Shown: positions 16,826-25,772 of the stretch, piece by piece
How the letters are laid out: every line of letters starts with the position of its first letter
Numbering within the stretch: the stretch's first letter is position 1
DNA from: Thermostichus vulcanus str. 'Rupite'
GTDB taxonomy: Bacteria > Cyanobacteriota > Cyanobacteriia > Thermostichales > Thermostichaceae
Assembly (NCBI RefSeq): GCF_022848905.1
Contig: NZ_JAFIRA010000002.1
Coordinates: 117,337-181,336, forward strand
Reading direction: 5' to 3'
DNA length: 64,000 nucleotides
Notes under the pieces: model-generated
Seen by the model: only the letters and a program-made list of their open reading frames with translations
Database searches by the model: none
What the model was told of the DNA's origin: nothing
Position numbers and translations under genes: made by a program

Positions 16826-18427
16826 ATGATGAAGCTGGATCAAGAACGTCCAACTGGGCAAAGACTGCTGCCTACAGAGCGTAAGCGATCGGATCGCTGG
16901 CTGATCCCAATCGCAATTGGGTTGCTCTGCCTGGGATCCCCCAATCGCTGGTTGCACTGGTTTCCAGGAGCCCTGCTGGGACTGGCACCGCTGTTTTATC
17001 TTTGCGAACGACAGCAAGGGTGGCGGCGACTGGGCTTGACCTATGGCCTTTGGTTCTGCGTTTGTCTCTATGCTTTTTGGGTGGATCCCTTTTCCGTCCA
17101 GGTGCTCAGTGCCTGGGAGATCCTCGGTGGATTTGTGGTGGCTCCCCTGATTCCGCTCTTTTTCACCACTGCCACGCTGCTTAGCCTTGACCTCAGCCGG
17201 CCTCTGCCGGATTGGGTGCGACCGCTGGGCATCGCCACGGTCTGGACAGGGTTGGATGGACTGTTGGGCTTGCTCTGGTCCCCGATTCCCTTTCATTGGG
17301 GATCCCTGTTGTTCGACTGGCCCCTCGGGATCCAAATAGCCGATGTGACCGGGATTTGGGGGGTTACGTTTTTTGCCGTGTTTGTGAATGGGGTGCTCTG
17401 GCAGTTGGTGGAGCAGGGCTGGCGGCTGTGGCCGACTAACCCTTCTACTGCATCTCCTGTTGTTGACCAGTCCCGTTTCTGGCCTACCTTCGCTTGTGGG
17501 CTGGGGTTGAGTGGGCTGGTCTTGGCCTATGGAGCGGTGCGTCTAGCCCATTTTGATGCTTTGGCTGCGGGCAATCGGGATCCCAATTTTCGGGTGGGGG
17601 CAGTGCAACAGGTGGCCTGGTTAGAGGCGGATCGCAGCTGGGACTATCGTATGGAGCGCTACCGGGAGCTGCATCAACTGTCTGCACAGGCGGTGGCAGA
17701 GGGAGCGGAGCTGGTGATCTGGCCGGAAGGGGCGCTGCGGGCGCGATTGCTCAATACTGGGCTAGAACCTTATGTAATCGAGCCGATGCAAGGGATCCTC
17801 CCGCCTACAGGGGCTTTGATTACGGGGGCGACAGAGCCGGATCCCCGCACAGCCCATCTCCCGGAGGAACAACAGCGTTTTTTTAATACTGCTCTCTTAT
17901 TTGATGCAGAGGGCAACTTGCTGGATTTGTTCGGCAAGCAGTGGATCTTTCCCTACTTCGAGTCGGGGCGCTATGTGCCTTCCCCGGATGGCTATCGGCC
18001 TCTGGCGGGAGGAGAACGTTTCGGGCTGCTGGGGGTGATGGTTTGTTTGGAGAGTGTGTTGCCTGCTCCCAGCCGCACCTTGACTCGGAACGGAGCAGAG
18101 TCCTTGATCGTGATTTCGGATGATAGCTGGTTTGGCGATAGCCACTGGCCGATGCTGCACGGTAAGCTTTCGGTTTTCCGGGCCATTGAAAATCGGCGTA
18201 GCGTCGTGTTTGTGAACAATACCGGCGGCAATCTGGTGGTGGATCCCTCTGGTCGGCTACAGCAAACGGGGCCGATTTTTCAGCGAGGGGTGATTACGGG
18301 AGAGGTGATGCGGCGCTCAGAGCAAACCTTTTTCAGCCGTAGCGGCGATTGGATGGCATGGCTAACCCTGGCGCTGTCTTTAGGATTGTTGCGCTGGCGT
18401 TGGGGATCCCGTTCCAGGCGAGGATGA
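16826..18427 (+). CDS. lnt: Apolipoprotein N-acyltransferase
   Basis: A protein of 533 residues. It adds the third acyl chain to lipoproteins at the periplasmic face of the cytoplasmic membrane. Several N-terminal membrane helices (residues about 25-245) precede a nitrilase-type domain. The Glu-Lys-Cys triad can be placed at Glu301 (WPEGAL), Lys371 (LFGKQWIFPYFE) and Cys407 (VMVCLES). The domain continues with DDSWFGDSHWP and ends in a C-terminal helix (WLTLALSLGLL). ATG codons at 16826 and 16829 are equivalent starts. It is followed within 100 bp by a tRNA gene. A substrate lipoprotein candidate is encoded at 59853. Confidence 0.9.
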   Translation: MMKLDQERPTGQRLLPTERKRSDRWLIPIAIGLLCLGSPNRWLHWFPGALLGLAPLFYLCERQQGWRRLGLTYGLWFCVCLYAFWVDPFSVQVLSAWEILGGFVVAPLIPLFFTTATLLSLDLSRPLPDWVRPLGIATVWTGLDGLLGLLWSPIPFHWGSLLFDWPLGIQIADVTGIWGVTFFAVFVNGVLWQLVEQGWRLWPTNPSTASPVVDQSRFWPTFACGLGLSGLVLAYGAVRLAHFDALAAGNRDPNFRVGAVQQVAWLEADRSWDYRMERYRELHQLSAQAVAEGAELVIWPEGALRARLLNTGLEPYVIEPMQGILPPTGALITGATEPDPRTAHLPEEQQRFFNTALLFDAEGNLLDLFGKQWIFPYFESGRYVPSPDGYRPLAGGERFGLLGVMVCLESVLPAPSRTLTRNGAESLIVISDDSWFGDSHWPMLHGKLSVFRAIENRRSVVFVNNTGGNLVVDPSGRLQQTGPIFQRGVITGEVMRRSEQTFFSRSGDWMAWLTLALSLGLLRWRWGSRSRRG

Positions 18428-18523
18428 GATAGAATCGGTAAGCTCAATTAAGGGGAAGGACAAGAACCCCAGACTTAGTGCGCCTCGGGTTCTCTGAGCC
18501 TTTCAATGGTTGCAGCACATCCT

Positions 18524-18596
18524 GCTGATGTAGCTCAGTTGGTAGAGCAGCTCACTCGTAATGAGCAGGTCGTCGGTTCGAGTCCGATCATCAGCT
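18524..18596 (+). tRNA. trnT: tRNA-Thr (anticodon CGU)
   Basis: A full cloverleaf: acceptor GCTGATG pairs with CATCAGC, D-stem GCTC/GAGC, anticodon stem GCTCA/TGAGC around loop CTCGTAA (anticodon CGT, reading ACG), variable AGGTC, T-stem GTCGG/CCGAT with loop TTCGAGT, discriminator T. The length is 73 nt and CCA is not encoded. No intron. Confidence 0.93.
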
Positions 18597-18756
18597 TTGG
18601 AAACCCACCTTCACGAAAGTCGCTCAACCGGCATTTTTTTAGGCTGTGCAAGGGTTTCAGAAGATCCAAAGCAAGAGGATACTGGATCGGAATCGGATCT
18701 ACTCCAATCAACAGGTCGTCGGGGAACTAAATCCACCTTGACCCACCAGGTAAAGT

Positions 18757-19049
18757 TCAGCAATAGCTTGTGAGGCCAAACAGCCGTTCCTTTAAGATAG
18801 GATCCCGACCATTCCAAAAGGCTAAGGCAAAGCAGAGATATTGTTGGTCATCAGAGATTCCGACCAGACCATCCTCTCCCCATAGATAGACTCTTGAGCA
18901 GGATTGATCATGGCTGAAATAATCCCAGGCATCCCCCATTTCGCTATAGTCTTCTCGAACCGTGCCCACTGTCGCTCGCTCAGGTAGGGGCTCTATCGTT
19001 TCCAGGGTTCAAGGGATCCCGATCCCATCCGTAATTCTTCTGCTGTCAT
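18757..19049 (-). pseudogene. N-terminal remnant of a GH63-like glucosidase
   Basis: Decayed start of a large cyanobacterial glucosidase-like protein. From the ATG at 19049 the frame reads MTAEELR... then WKR followed by TAG where the family has Trp ([20 protein letters not shown]). PYLSERQW is still readable after the stop; one G is then missing (frameshift), and the next frame continues with [31 protein letters not shown] and [12 protein letters not shown]. It breaks off there, before the expected NSEGNHGED block, and runs into SYC and a stop. So there is one stop, one frameshift and a 3' truncation. The truncation lies about 160 bp from the tRNA-Thr gene. Confidence 0.75.
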
Positions 19050-19094
19050 GGCCAAGCTGAGCCCAACTCTGGCTGGGAGCATCGCATAACTTCC

Positions 19095-19787
19095 TTAAAC
19101 CGATTTAGAACTGGGTTTGGCGATGAGATAGCCACACTGATGTTCCCCATTCACCTGCCAGTTGATGCGCTCCACCTGGCAATCGGGCAAGGCCGCTGCA
19201 AACATTTCCAGTTCATATCCACATACACTGGGAAAGGTCTGGGCAATTTGGGCAATGGCACAGTTGTGCTCAATTAAAATGTACTGCTCCGGTGGTTTTG
19301 TTGCAGACGGGTCAGCCAGTTCTCCGCAGTAAGGATGGTACTCGGCCATATAGCCTTCCGACTGGCGCAACTCCACCAAGCGCTCCACCCGTTCCCGCAG
19401 GGATCCGGAGCCAAGCTGAGACTGGTATTCCTGTGCCTTGCGCTGCCACTGGTGCTGCAAAATGGATCCCATCTGTTCAGATCCCACGGTTTCTGCCAAG
19501 GTGTTGAGGAGGCCAAGGGCAAAATCGTCATAGCTGGCGGGAAACTGCTCTTCTCCCAGTGGGCTGAGCTGATAAACATGCTGTGGGCGACCCAATCCGT
19601 TCTGTTGGGGAAGATGAGCGATTAACCCTTCCGCTTCTAGATCTTTGAGGTGGCGTCGAATTGCTTGTGGAGAAATTTGCAGGTATTCCGCCAGAGTTTG
19701 GGCATTGGCTTGGCCCGATTTGCGCAGATAAACCAAGATGGCCTGCTTGCTGGAAGCCTGCTGAGTGGTCTTGTGTGCGCTGTTCAC
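19095..19787 (-). CDS. sufR: SufR, repressor of the suf operon
   Basis: A DeoR-type regulator of about 230 residues. The winged helix lies near the N-terminus (ILVYLRKSGQANAQTLAEYL, ISPQAIRRHLKDLEAEGLI), and C-terminal cysteines suited to an Fe-S cluster lie in EHNCAIAQIA, SVCGYELEM, LPDCQVE and GEHQCGYL. In cyanobacteria SufR binds 4Fe-4S clusters and represses sufBCDS when they are plentiful. It is divergent from sufB, the standard arrangement. The start is uncertain: GTG at 19787 gives the family-like N-terminus, while the frame is open to 19889. With the longer start the two operators would fall within or at the edge of the coding region. Confidence 0.88.
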   Translation of the reverse strand: MNSAHKTTQQASSKQAILVYLRKSGQANAQTLAEYLQISPQAIRRHLKDLEAEGLIAHLPQQNGLGRPQHVYQLSPLGEEQFPASYDDFALGLLNTLAETVGSEQMGSILQHQWQRKAQEYQSQLGSGSLRERVERLVELRQSEGYMAEYHPYCGELADPSATKPPEQYILIEHNCAIAQIAQTFPSVCGYELEMFAAALPDCQVERINWQVNGEHQCGYLIAKPSSKSV

Positions 19788-19843
19788 CCTCGTCCCCCTG
19801 GTTGATTGGTTGCCGCTGTCAGGACAGCCCCTGCCTACTTTGA

Positions 19844-19857
19844 CAACAGGATCATTG
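19844..19857. promoter_or_regulatory. Candidate SufR operator, weaker site
   Basis: CAAC-AGGATC-ATTG, one mismatch to the CAAC-N6-GTTG inverted repeat reported for SufR. It lies in the sufR-sufB intergenic region, 40 bp from the stronger site, so both sites would be on a similar helical face. Confidence 0.45.
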
Positions 19858-19883
19858 CTAAAGTAACCTGAGGATGAGTTAAA

Positions 19884-19897
19884 CAACAACCCTGTTG
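19884..19897. promoter_or_regulatory. Candidate SufR operator, perfect site
   Basis: CAAC-AACCCT-GTTG matches the known SufR consensus CAAC-N6-GTTG exactly. It lies 62 bp upstream of the sufB start and about 100 bp from the likely sufR start. Confidence 0.65.
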
Positions 19898-19958
19898 CTT
19901 TAATCTCCGGTGTGCCTTAGTCGCGCCTTTCCCCGTCGCCCTTCAAGAGTTGAAATCC

Positions 19959-21395
19959 ATGTCTACTAGCGTCCGCACCCTGGTTAATCAGCCCTACAAG
20001 TACGGGTTTGTGACCGATATTGCCTCCGACTCCATTGGTAAAGGGTTGAGCGAGGAGGTGATTCGGCTGATCTGGGCTAAAAAAGGTGAGCCGGATTTTA
20101 TGCTGGATTTTCGCCTGCGGGCCTATCGGCAATGGTTGAAAATGAGCGAGCCCTCTTGGCCGAATGTCACCTATCCGCCCATCGACTATCAAGACATCGT
20201 CTACTACTCTGCCCCCAAGCTGAAAGAGAAGAAAAAAAGCTTGGACGAAGTGGATCCCGTTTTGCTGGAGACCTTTGAGAAATTAGGGATCCCTCTGTCG
20301 GAACAGAAGCGGCTCAGCAATGTGGCGGTGGATGCCATTTTTGATAGCGTTTCGGTGGCCACCACCTTCCGGGAGAAACTGGCCAAAGTTGGGGTGATCT
20401 TTTGCTCCATTTCCGAAGCCCTTAAAGAGTATCCCGATTTGGTACAGAAATACATGGGCAGTGTGGTTCCGGTTTCCGACAACTATTATGCCGCTTTGAA
20501 CTCCGCAGTGTTTAGCGATGGCTCCTTTGTCTATATTCCCAAAGGGGTACAGTGCCCGATGGAGTTGTCTACCTATTTCCGCATTAACAATGGTGAATCG
20601 GGTCAGTTTGAGCGTACCTTGATCATCGCCGAGGAGGGATCCTCCGTCAGTTACCTGGAAGGGTGTACTGCCCCCATGTTTGATACCAACCAGCTCCATG
20701 CGGCGGTGGTGGAATTGATCGCCATGGACAATGCCGAAATTAAATACTCTACCGTACAGAACTGGTATGCAGGGGATGAGAACGGCAAGGGTGGCATCTA
20801 CAACTTTGTCACCAAGCGCGGTCTCTGTCAGGGTGTGAATTCCAAAATTTCCTGGACACAAGTGGAAACGGGATCCGCCATTACCTGGAAGTACCCCAGT
20901 TGTGTATTGGTGGGGGAAAACTCTGTCGGTGAATTTTATTCCGTTGCCCTAACCAACAACTACCAGCAAGCGGATACCGGCACCAAAATGATCCACATTG
21001 GTCGCAACACCCGCAGCACGATCATTTCCAAAGGCATCTCGGCAGGGCATTCTAAAAATAGCTACCGGGGCTTGGTAAAAATGGGGCCAAAGGCGGAGGG
21101 AGCGCGCAATTTTTCTCAGTGCGATTCCATGTTGATCGGGGATCAATGCAGCGCCAATACATTCCCCTACATTCAGGTGCAGAACAACAGCGCCAAGGTG
21201 GAGCACGAAGCTTCAACCTCTAAAATTGGCGAAGAACAGTTGTTCTATTTCCAATCCCGTGGGATCAGCATGGAAGATGCTGTTTCCATGATCATCAGCG
21301 GCTTTTGTAAGGATGTGTTCAACCAGTTGCCGATGGAGTTTGCCGTCGAGGCTGATCGTCTGCTGAGCTTGAAGCTAGAGGGATCCGTTGGCTGA
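19959..21395 (+). CDS. sufB: Fe-S cluster assembly scaffold SufB
   Basis: A protein of 478 residues, core of the SufBCD scaffold that builds Fe-S clusters, the main system in cyanobacteria. Markers are [20 protein letters not shown] near the N-terminus, [19 protein letters not shown], the [10 protein letters not shown] strand, [15 protein letters not shown] and [20 protein letters not shown], ending in the [13 protein letters not shown] block. The ATG at 19959 ([11 protein letters not shown]) is preferred over the TTG nine bases upstream. It is first gene of the operon and under the two SufR sites. Confidence 0.95.
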   Translation: MSTSVRTLVNQPYKYGFVTDIASDSIGKGLSEEVIRLIWAKKGEPDFMLDFRLRAYRQWLKMSEPSWPNVTYPPIDYQDIVYYSAPKLKEKKKSLDEVDPVLLETFEKLGIPLSEQKRLSNVAVDAIFDSVSVATTFREKLAKVGVIFCSISEALKEYPDLVQKYMGSVVPVSDNYYAALNSAVFSDGSFVYIPKGVQCPMELSTYFRINNGESGQFERTLIIAEEGSSVSYLEGCTAPMFDTNQLHAAVVELIAMDNAEIKYSTVQNWYAGDENGKGGIYNFVTKRGLCQGVNSKISWTQVETGSAITWKYPSCVLVGENSVGEFYSVALTNNYQQADTGTKMIHIGRNTRSTIISKGISAGHSKNSYRGLVKMGPKAEGARNFSQCDSMLIGDQCSANTFPYIQVQNNSAKVEHEASTSKIGEEQLFYFQSRGISMEDAVSMIISGFCKDVFNQLPMEFAVEADRLLSLKLEGSVG

Positions 21396-21492
21396 GATGG
21401 ACATGACTTACCCTGAAAAAGTGCTCCGTACCGCTACCGCGGGTGAGATAATCGGTAAGGTTTTCATCCCCACTAGGTGCGAGGAGTTTTTC

Positions 21493-21897
21493 ATGAGAGG
21501 GTTCCTAGAGGAGTTCAAACAATTCATTGACCGAGGCAATGTTTTAGACATAGCCATTGGCGTTGTGATTGGAGGTGCTTTCGGTAGGGTTGTTTCCTCT
21601 TTTGTGGCGGATTTGTTTACCCCAGTTTTGGGTCTGGTGATCGGTGGAGTCAGCTTTCAAGATTTGGTTTGGAGAATTGGGGGTACCCCTGAAGCTCCGG
21701 TCATGATCAACTACGGCAGCTTTCTGCAGGCGGTGTTTGATTTTGTCATCATCGCCTTTGCCATCTTCCTGCTGGTGAAAACGATCAACTCCATGCAACG
21801 AAAAAGAGACGCAGCTCCCGCCGTCCCTCCGCCGACCCCGCCAGAAGTGGTCTTGCTCACGGAGATTCGGGATATCCTCAGTCGCGGATCCCGTTAA
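21493..21897 (+). CDS. mscL: Large-conductance mechanosensitive channel MscL
   Basis: A protein of 134 residues. [20 protein letters not shown] then [14 protein letters not shown] is the N-terminal amphipathic helix plus TM1 of MscL. TM2 is [20 protein letters not shown], and the C-terminal helix ([14 protein letters not shown]) is the usual cytoplasmic bundle. It opens as a pentameric safety valve under hypo-osmotic stress. The start at 21493 has GAGGAG 6-7 bases upstream; the frame opens in the end of sufB (21388) but that leader is not family-like. Unusually, it lies between sufB and sufC on the same strand, so it may be co-transcribed with Fe-S genes. Confidence 0.92.
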   Translation: MRGFLEEFKQFIDRGNVLDIAIGVVIGGAFGRVVSSFVADLFTPVLGLVIGGVSFQDLVWRIGGTPEAPVMINYGSFLQAVFDFVIIAFAIFLLVKTINSMQRKRDAAPAVPPPTPPEVVLLTEIRDILSRGSR

Positions 21898-22004
21898 AGC
21901 CACAACTATTGGGGATCCCCTGGCCCAAAACCTACCTTAAGGTTGCTGAGGGATCCCTTGCGCTGACAACCCTAGGCCCTAGTGATCAACCTTGGAATCC
22001 AACC

Positions 22005-22802
22005 ATGATTAGCGAGAACAGTTCTTTGATTTTATCTGTGCAGGATCTCACAGCCGAGATTGAGGGAAAACCTATCCTAAAGGGACTCAATCTGGAAATT
22101 AAGTCCGGCGAGATCCACGCCATCATGGGACCCAACGGATCGGGCAAAAGCACCTTCTCAAAAATTCTGGCTGGTCACCCCGATTACACCGTCACAGGTG
22201 GCGAGATACTGTATTTGGGGCAAAACCTCTTGGAGATGGAGCCTGAGGAGCGGGCGCGAGCGGGTGTATTTTTGGCTTTTCAATACCCGGTTGAAATTCC
22301 AGGTGTGAGCAATGTTGATTTTTTACGGATTGCCTACAACGCTCGACAAAAGTATCGGGATCAACCGGAATTGGATGCTCTAGATTTTGATGATTTTGTG
22401 CGAGAAAAGTTGGGGATTGTCAAAATGGATCCCGCCTTCTTGGATCGCTCGGTGAATGAGGGGTTCTCAGGCGGGGAGAAAAAGCGCAATGAGATTTTGC
22501 AAATGGCGATTTTGGAGCCGACCCTAGCCATTTTGGACGAGACAGACTCAGGTTTGGACATCGATGCCCTGCGTACAGTAGCCAATGGCATCAATCATCT
22601 TGCCACTCCCGACAATGCCATGTTGCTGATTACCCACTACCAACGGTTGCTTGACTATGTCACTCCCGATTACGTGCATGTGATGGAGGGAGGCCGCATT
22701 GTGACCAGTGGGGATAAGACCCTAGCTCTGGAACTGGAAGAGCGAGGCTACGACTGGATTCGGGATCAGGATCCGGCAATCGCGGGATCCCCAACGCCGT
22801 AA
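22005..22802 (+). CDS. sufC: Fe-S assembly ATPase SufC
   Basis: A protein of 265 residues, the ABC-type ATPase of the SufBCD complex. Walker [10 protein letters not shown], the SufC-type Q-loop [15 protein letters not shown], signature [10 protein letters not shown], Walker [13 protein letters not shown] and the switch His in [12 protein letters not shown]. The start at 22005 (MISENSSL) was chosen from the family N-terminus; the frame opens at 21909 just after mscL. The 107-bp gap after mscL contains two GGGATCCC-type palindromes and no obvious terminator. Confidence 0.95.
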   Translation: MISENSSLILSVQDLTAEIEGKPILKGLNLEIKSGEIHAIMGPNGSGKSTFSKILAGHPDYTVTGGEILYLGQNLLEMEPEERARAGVFLAFQYPVEIPGVSNVDFLRIAYNARQKYRDQPELDALDFDDFVREKLGIVKMDPAFLDRSVNEGFSGGEKKRNEILQMAILEPTLAILDETDSGLDIDALRTVANGINHLATPDNAMLLITHYQRLLDYVTPDYVHVMEGGRIVTSGDKTLALELEERGYDWIRDQDPAIAGSPTP

Positions 22803-22817
22803 CCAAAAGAGAATGTG

Positions 22818-24122
22818 ATGAGCTCCACCCTGCAAAAACCACTCCATGGCCGCCCATTCCTGGATCACCTCCTGGCCCAGATGCCGGATCCGCAGGATCC
22901 TTACGCCGCCCTTAGAGGCCAAGCCCGTGCCCAACTGGCGGAATTGGGGATCCCGACCACCCGTGACGAGGACTGGAAATACAGCGATCTCTCACCGCTG
23001 TTGGCCCATGACTTTCAGCTCAGTACGCCGTTGAGCACCCCGTTGGGATCTCTCCATCCCCCTGATGTAGAAGCCTACGTTTGGCCGGAGAGCTCTCACA
23101 GTTGTGTGGTTTTTGTCAATGGCTACTTTGCCCCTCAGCTTTCGGATTTGAGTGCTTTGCCAGAAGCTGTACAGGTTGAGTCTCTGGGGCAGGCGGAGGC
23201 GGGTTGGTTGACCAGCCAGTTGCAAACCATCGCCACAGAAGATGTTTTCACGACTCTGAACACGGCGCAGTTGGGGGATGTGGTCAGCATTCGGGTTCCC
23301 AAAAACCTTGAGGGTATGCCGCCATTACAGGTGCTGTTTCTGAGCCTAGCACCCGATACCCAGCCAATTTTGACCCAGCCCCGTTGTTGGGTATCTCTAG
23401 AAGCCCATAGCCACCTGACAATCATTGAGGATCATGTGTCGTTGGGGCCAGGGATCCCTTTTAGCAATGCCGTCACCGAGATCCACCTGGCCGACAATGC
23501 CCGCCTGCACCATGTGATTCTGCAAAGACAGGGATCCGCAGCCTTTCAGATTAGTAAAACAGCCGTTCGCCAGAGCCGCGATAGCCACTACCAGCAACAC
23601 GCCCTCCAGTGGGGATCCCAGTTTTCCCGCCACAACCTAGAAATTACCCAGATCGGATCCCAGGCTCATACTGACTTGAAAGGGCTGACCTTGCTGCGGG
23701 GATCCCAGCACAGCGATACCCACTCCCGCCTTGTCCACCAAGTTCCCCAGGGCAGCAGCCGCCAACTGCACAAGTGCATTGTGGATGAGACCGCTCACGC
23801 CGTATTCCGAGGGCGAGTGTTGGTGTGCCAGGCGGCCCAACTGACGGATGCTGCCCAGTCCAACCGCAACCTGCTGCTGTCCCCAAAAGCGCGGGTCGAT
23901 ACCCAACCGCAACTGGAGATCTTCGCCGACAACGTTAAATGTGCCCATGGGGCCACCGTCAGCCAACTGGAAACAGAAGAGATCTTTTACCTGCAAAGCC
24001 GGGGAATCGCCCAGGAGCAAGCCCGACAACTGCTCACCTATGCCTTTGCAGCGGAAGTCTTGGCCGGGATCCCGTTGGCCGCCCTTTCCCAGAAGCTGCC
24101 TCAACTGAGCCTACCCAGCTGA
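22818..24122 (+). CDS. sufD: Fe-S assembly protein SufD
   Basis: A protein of 434 residues, partner of SufB in the SufBC2D scaffold. GIPTTRDEDWKYSDLSPLL is the N-terminal SufD block. The C-terminal beta-helix has HSRLVHQVPQGSSRQLHKCI, AVFRGRVLVCQAAQLTDAAQ and CAHGATVSQLETEEIFYLQS, followed by the usual SRGI end. ATG at 22818 or the adjacent GTG at 22815 may serve as start, 12-15 bp after sufC. No sufS follows; the next gene is an SLH protein, so the cysteine desulfurase must be elsewhere. Confidence 0.93.
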   Translation: MSSTLQKPLHGRPFLDHLLAQMPDPQDPYAALRGQARAQLAELGIPTTRDEDWKYSDLSPLLAHDFQLSTPLSTPLGSLHPPDVEAYVWPESSHSCVVFVNGYFAPQLSDLSALPEAVQVESLGQAEAGWLTSQLQTIATEDVFTTLNTAQLGDVVSIRVPKNLEGMPPLQVLFLSLAPDTQPILTQPRCWVSLEAHSHLTIIEDHVSLGPGIPFSNAVTEIHLADNARLHHVILQRQGSAAFQISKTAVRQSRDSHYQQHALQWGSQFSRHNLEITQIGSQAHTDLKGLTLLRGSQHSDTHSRLVHQVPQGSSRQLHKCIVDETAHAVFRGRVLVCQAAQLTDAAQSNRNLLLSPKARVDTQPQLEIFADNVKCAHGATVSQLETEEIFYLQSRGIAQEQARQLLTYAFAAEVLAGIPLAALSQKLPQLSLPS

Positions 24123-24351
24123 GGAGCGATTTCCCGAAACCGTCGTTACCCTCAAGAGCTTTTCGACTTATCGGGTTAGAGATTCGGAGTTTTCCTTGTG
24201 GAGGCTATGGGGTTGCGCCTTGCTGCAAATCTTAGGTTGGAAAGGCTCAAATCATGGCAGAATAAGGGTTTCAGCCATTGTCTTCACTGAGGAAATAGCC
24301 AGAATAAAAGTAGCCATTGCTCAGGTAATGAGCATCACAAGAACTCGGTGA

Positions 24352-25587
24352 ATGAACATGTTTTCCTCCCTTTTTACCCCACGTGCGGCTTGGACAGGGG
24401 TGGTTCTGTCCGGGGCTATGCTAGGCATTCACTGTCAGGTAGCCATGGCCGCTCCCTTCCGCGATACTTCGGGTCATTGGGCCCAAACTTACATTCAGGC
24501 TCTCTCCTCACAGGGGGTATTGAATGGTTTTCCCGACGGCACCTTTCGCCCCAACGAGCCGGTAACCCGCGCCCAATTTGCCACCATTGTCAATACAGCC
24601 TTTCGCCTCAGCAACACCTCTGGCACCTATATCGGCTTCCGGGATGTGCCCTATACCCATTGGGCTGCTAATGCCATTTCCACCGCTGCCGCCAACAATT
24701 TGATCGCTGGTTTTCCCGATGGTAGCTATCGCCCTGAGCAGCCCGTAACCCGCACAGAGTCTTTGGTGGTTCTCACCAACGCCATCGGCAATACCCAAGC
24801 TATCCCAGCTGCACAACCCAGCGATCTCTTCAGTCGGTACCGGGATGCGGCGGCCATTCCCAACTGGGCCCTTCCCCAAATTGCCGCTGCCCATCAGGCG
24901 GGCTTGATCGTGAACTATCCCGACCCAATGCTCTTGGAGCCCAACCGCGCTGCTACCCGAGCGGAGGTGGCCGCCTTTACCTACCAAGCTATGGTCAATC
25001 GGGGATCCCTGGTGGCGCAAAATCTGGGTAGCTTTAACCCCTACAACCCCACCCCCCAAGCAGGTTTCAACCTGCGTCTTTCTACACTGGCGGCGGGCAC
25101 CCTCATACCAACCACTACCACCTTCAACGAGCGCCTCTACATCGCCCCCAACGAAACTCGTCCCATTTCTTTGATCGTCAACAATCCCATCCGCAATGCC
25201 CAAGGAGATATTGTGGTGCCCTACGGCTCTCGGGTGGATGGCCGCTTTGAACCGGCTCCGGGGGGAACTCGCTTTGTGGCTGAAAGTGTGATCGTCAACA
25301 ATCAGTTGTTTCCTTTAGCAGCCCAATCGGATGTGATTCACGACGTTAAGGATCCCCGCTACACCACCTCTGGCAAAATCATCCAAGATGCGGCCATTGG
25401 TGCAGCTGCCGGAGCGATCCTTGGCTTGGTCACCGGAGACAACGCCATTGCTACAGAGGAAGTGCTGGGGGCGGGGGTTGCTGGCGCGGTGATCGGTAAT
25501 GTGACGGCTCCGCAGGTGGTGGTGTTGGATCCCAATCAGGTGATCGAGCTACGTCTGACTCAGGATCTGGCTATAGCCCGACAATAG
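24352..25587 (+). CDS. S-layer homology (SLH) domain envelope protein
   Basis: A protein of 411 residues. The signal peptide is about 1-33 (cleavage near VAMA|APF). Three SLH-type units follow (about 36-85, 95-150, 160-215) with FRDTSGHWAQ, GFPDGTFRPNEPVTRAQFAT, FRDVPYTHWA and GFPDGSYRPEQPVTR. The C-terminal 190 residues include IVVPYGSRVDGRF, a segment seen in cyanobacterial SLH proteins, and a Gly/Ala-rich hydrophobic stretch (AAIGAAAGAILGLVTG). SLH domains bind peptidoglycan-linked polymers, so this is probably an envelope-tethering protein. The 230-bp gap upstream has no gene. Confidence 0.85.
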   Translation: MNMFSSLFTPRAAWTGVVLSGAMLGIHCQVAMAAPFRDTSGHWAQTYIQALSSQGVLNGFPDGTFRPNEPVTRAQFATIVNTAFRLSNTSGTYIGFRDVPYTHWAANAISTAAANNLIAGFPDGSYRPEQPVTRTESLVVLTNAIGNTQAIPAAQPSDLFSRYRDAAAIPNWALPQIAAAHQAGLIVNYPDPMLLEPNRAATRAEVAAFTYQAMVNRGSLVAQNLGSFNPYNPTPQAGFNLRLSTLAAGTLIPTTTTFNERLYIAPNETRPISLIVNNPIRNAQGDIVVPYGSRVDGRFEPAPGGTRFVAESVIVNNQLFPLAAQSDVIHDVKDPRYTTSGKIIQDAAIGAAAGAILGLVTGDNAIATEEVLGAGVAGAVIGNVTAPQVVVLDPNQVIELRLTQDLAIARQ

Positions 25588-25772
25588 TTTCTGGGAGTTT
25601 CAATGGACTGCAAGGCAACAGCACGGGATCCCAGATGGGCATTTCCCAGGACAAGGTAGAGATGTCTATATCTGTCTTATATCTGTCTATATCTAGGGAT
25701 CCCGCGAGGAGGTAAGGTAGTCCTTTCCTAATACTCCTGAAGATTTGGAAGAAACTGTTAAGAAATACAAAC

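Noticed and set aside
16550..17335. 261-codon minus-strand open frame
   Set aside because: Runs antisense through the DUF305 gene end and lnt; Gln/Pro/Arg-rich, typical of a high-GC shadow frame.
18506..18773. Frames of 70-74 codons over the tRNA
   Set aside because: They read through the tRNA-Thr gene; not protein-coding.
25660..25700. Short TATATCTGTC direct repeats upstream of folP
   Set aside because: Three imperfect 10-11 bp units only; too short to call a functional repeat, though they could lie in the promoter.
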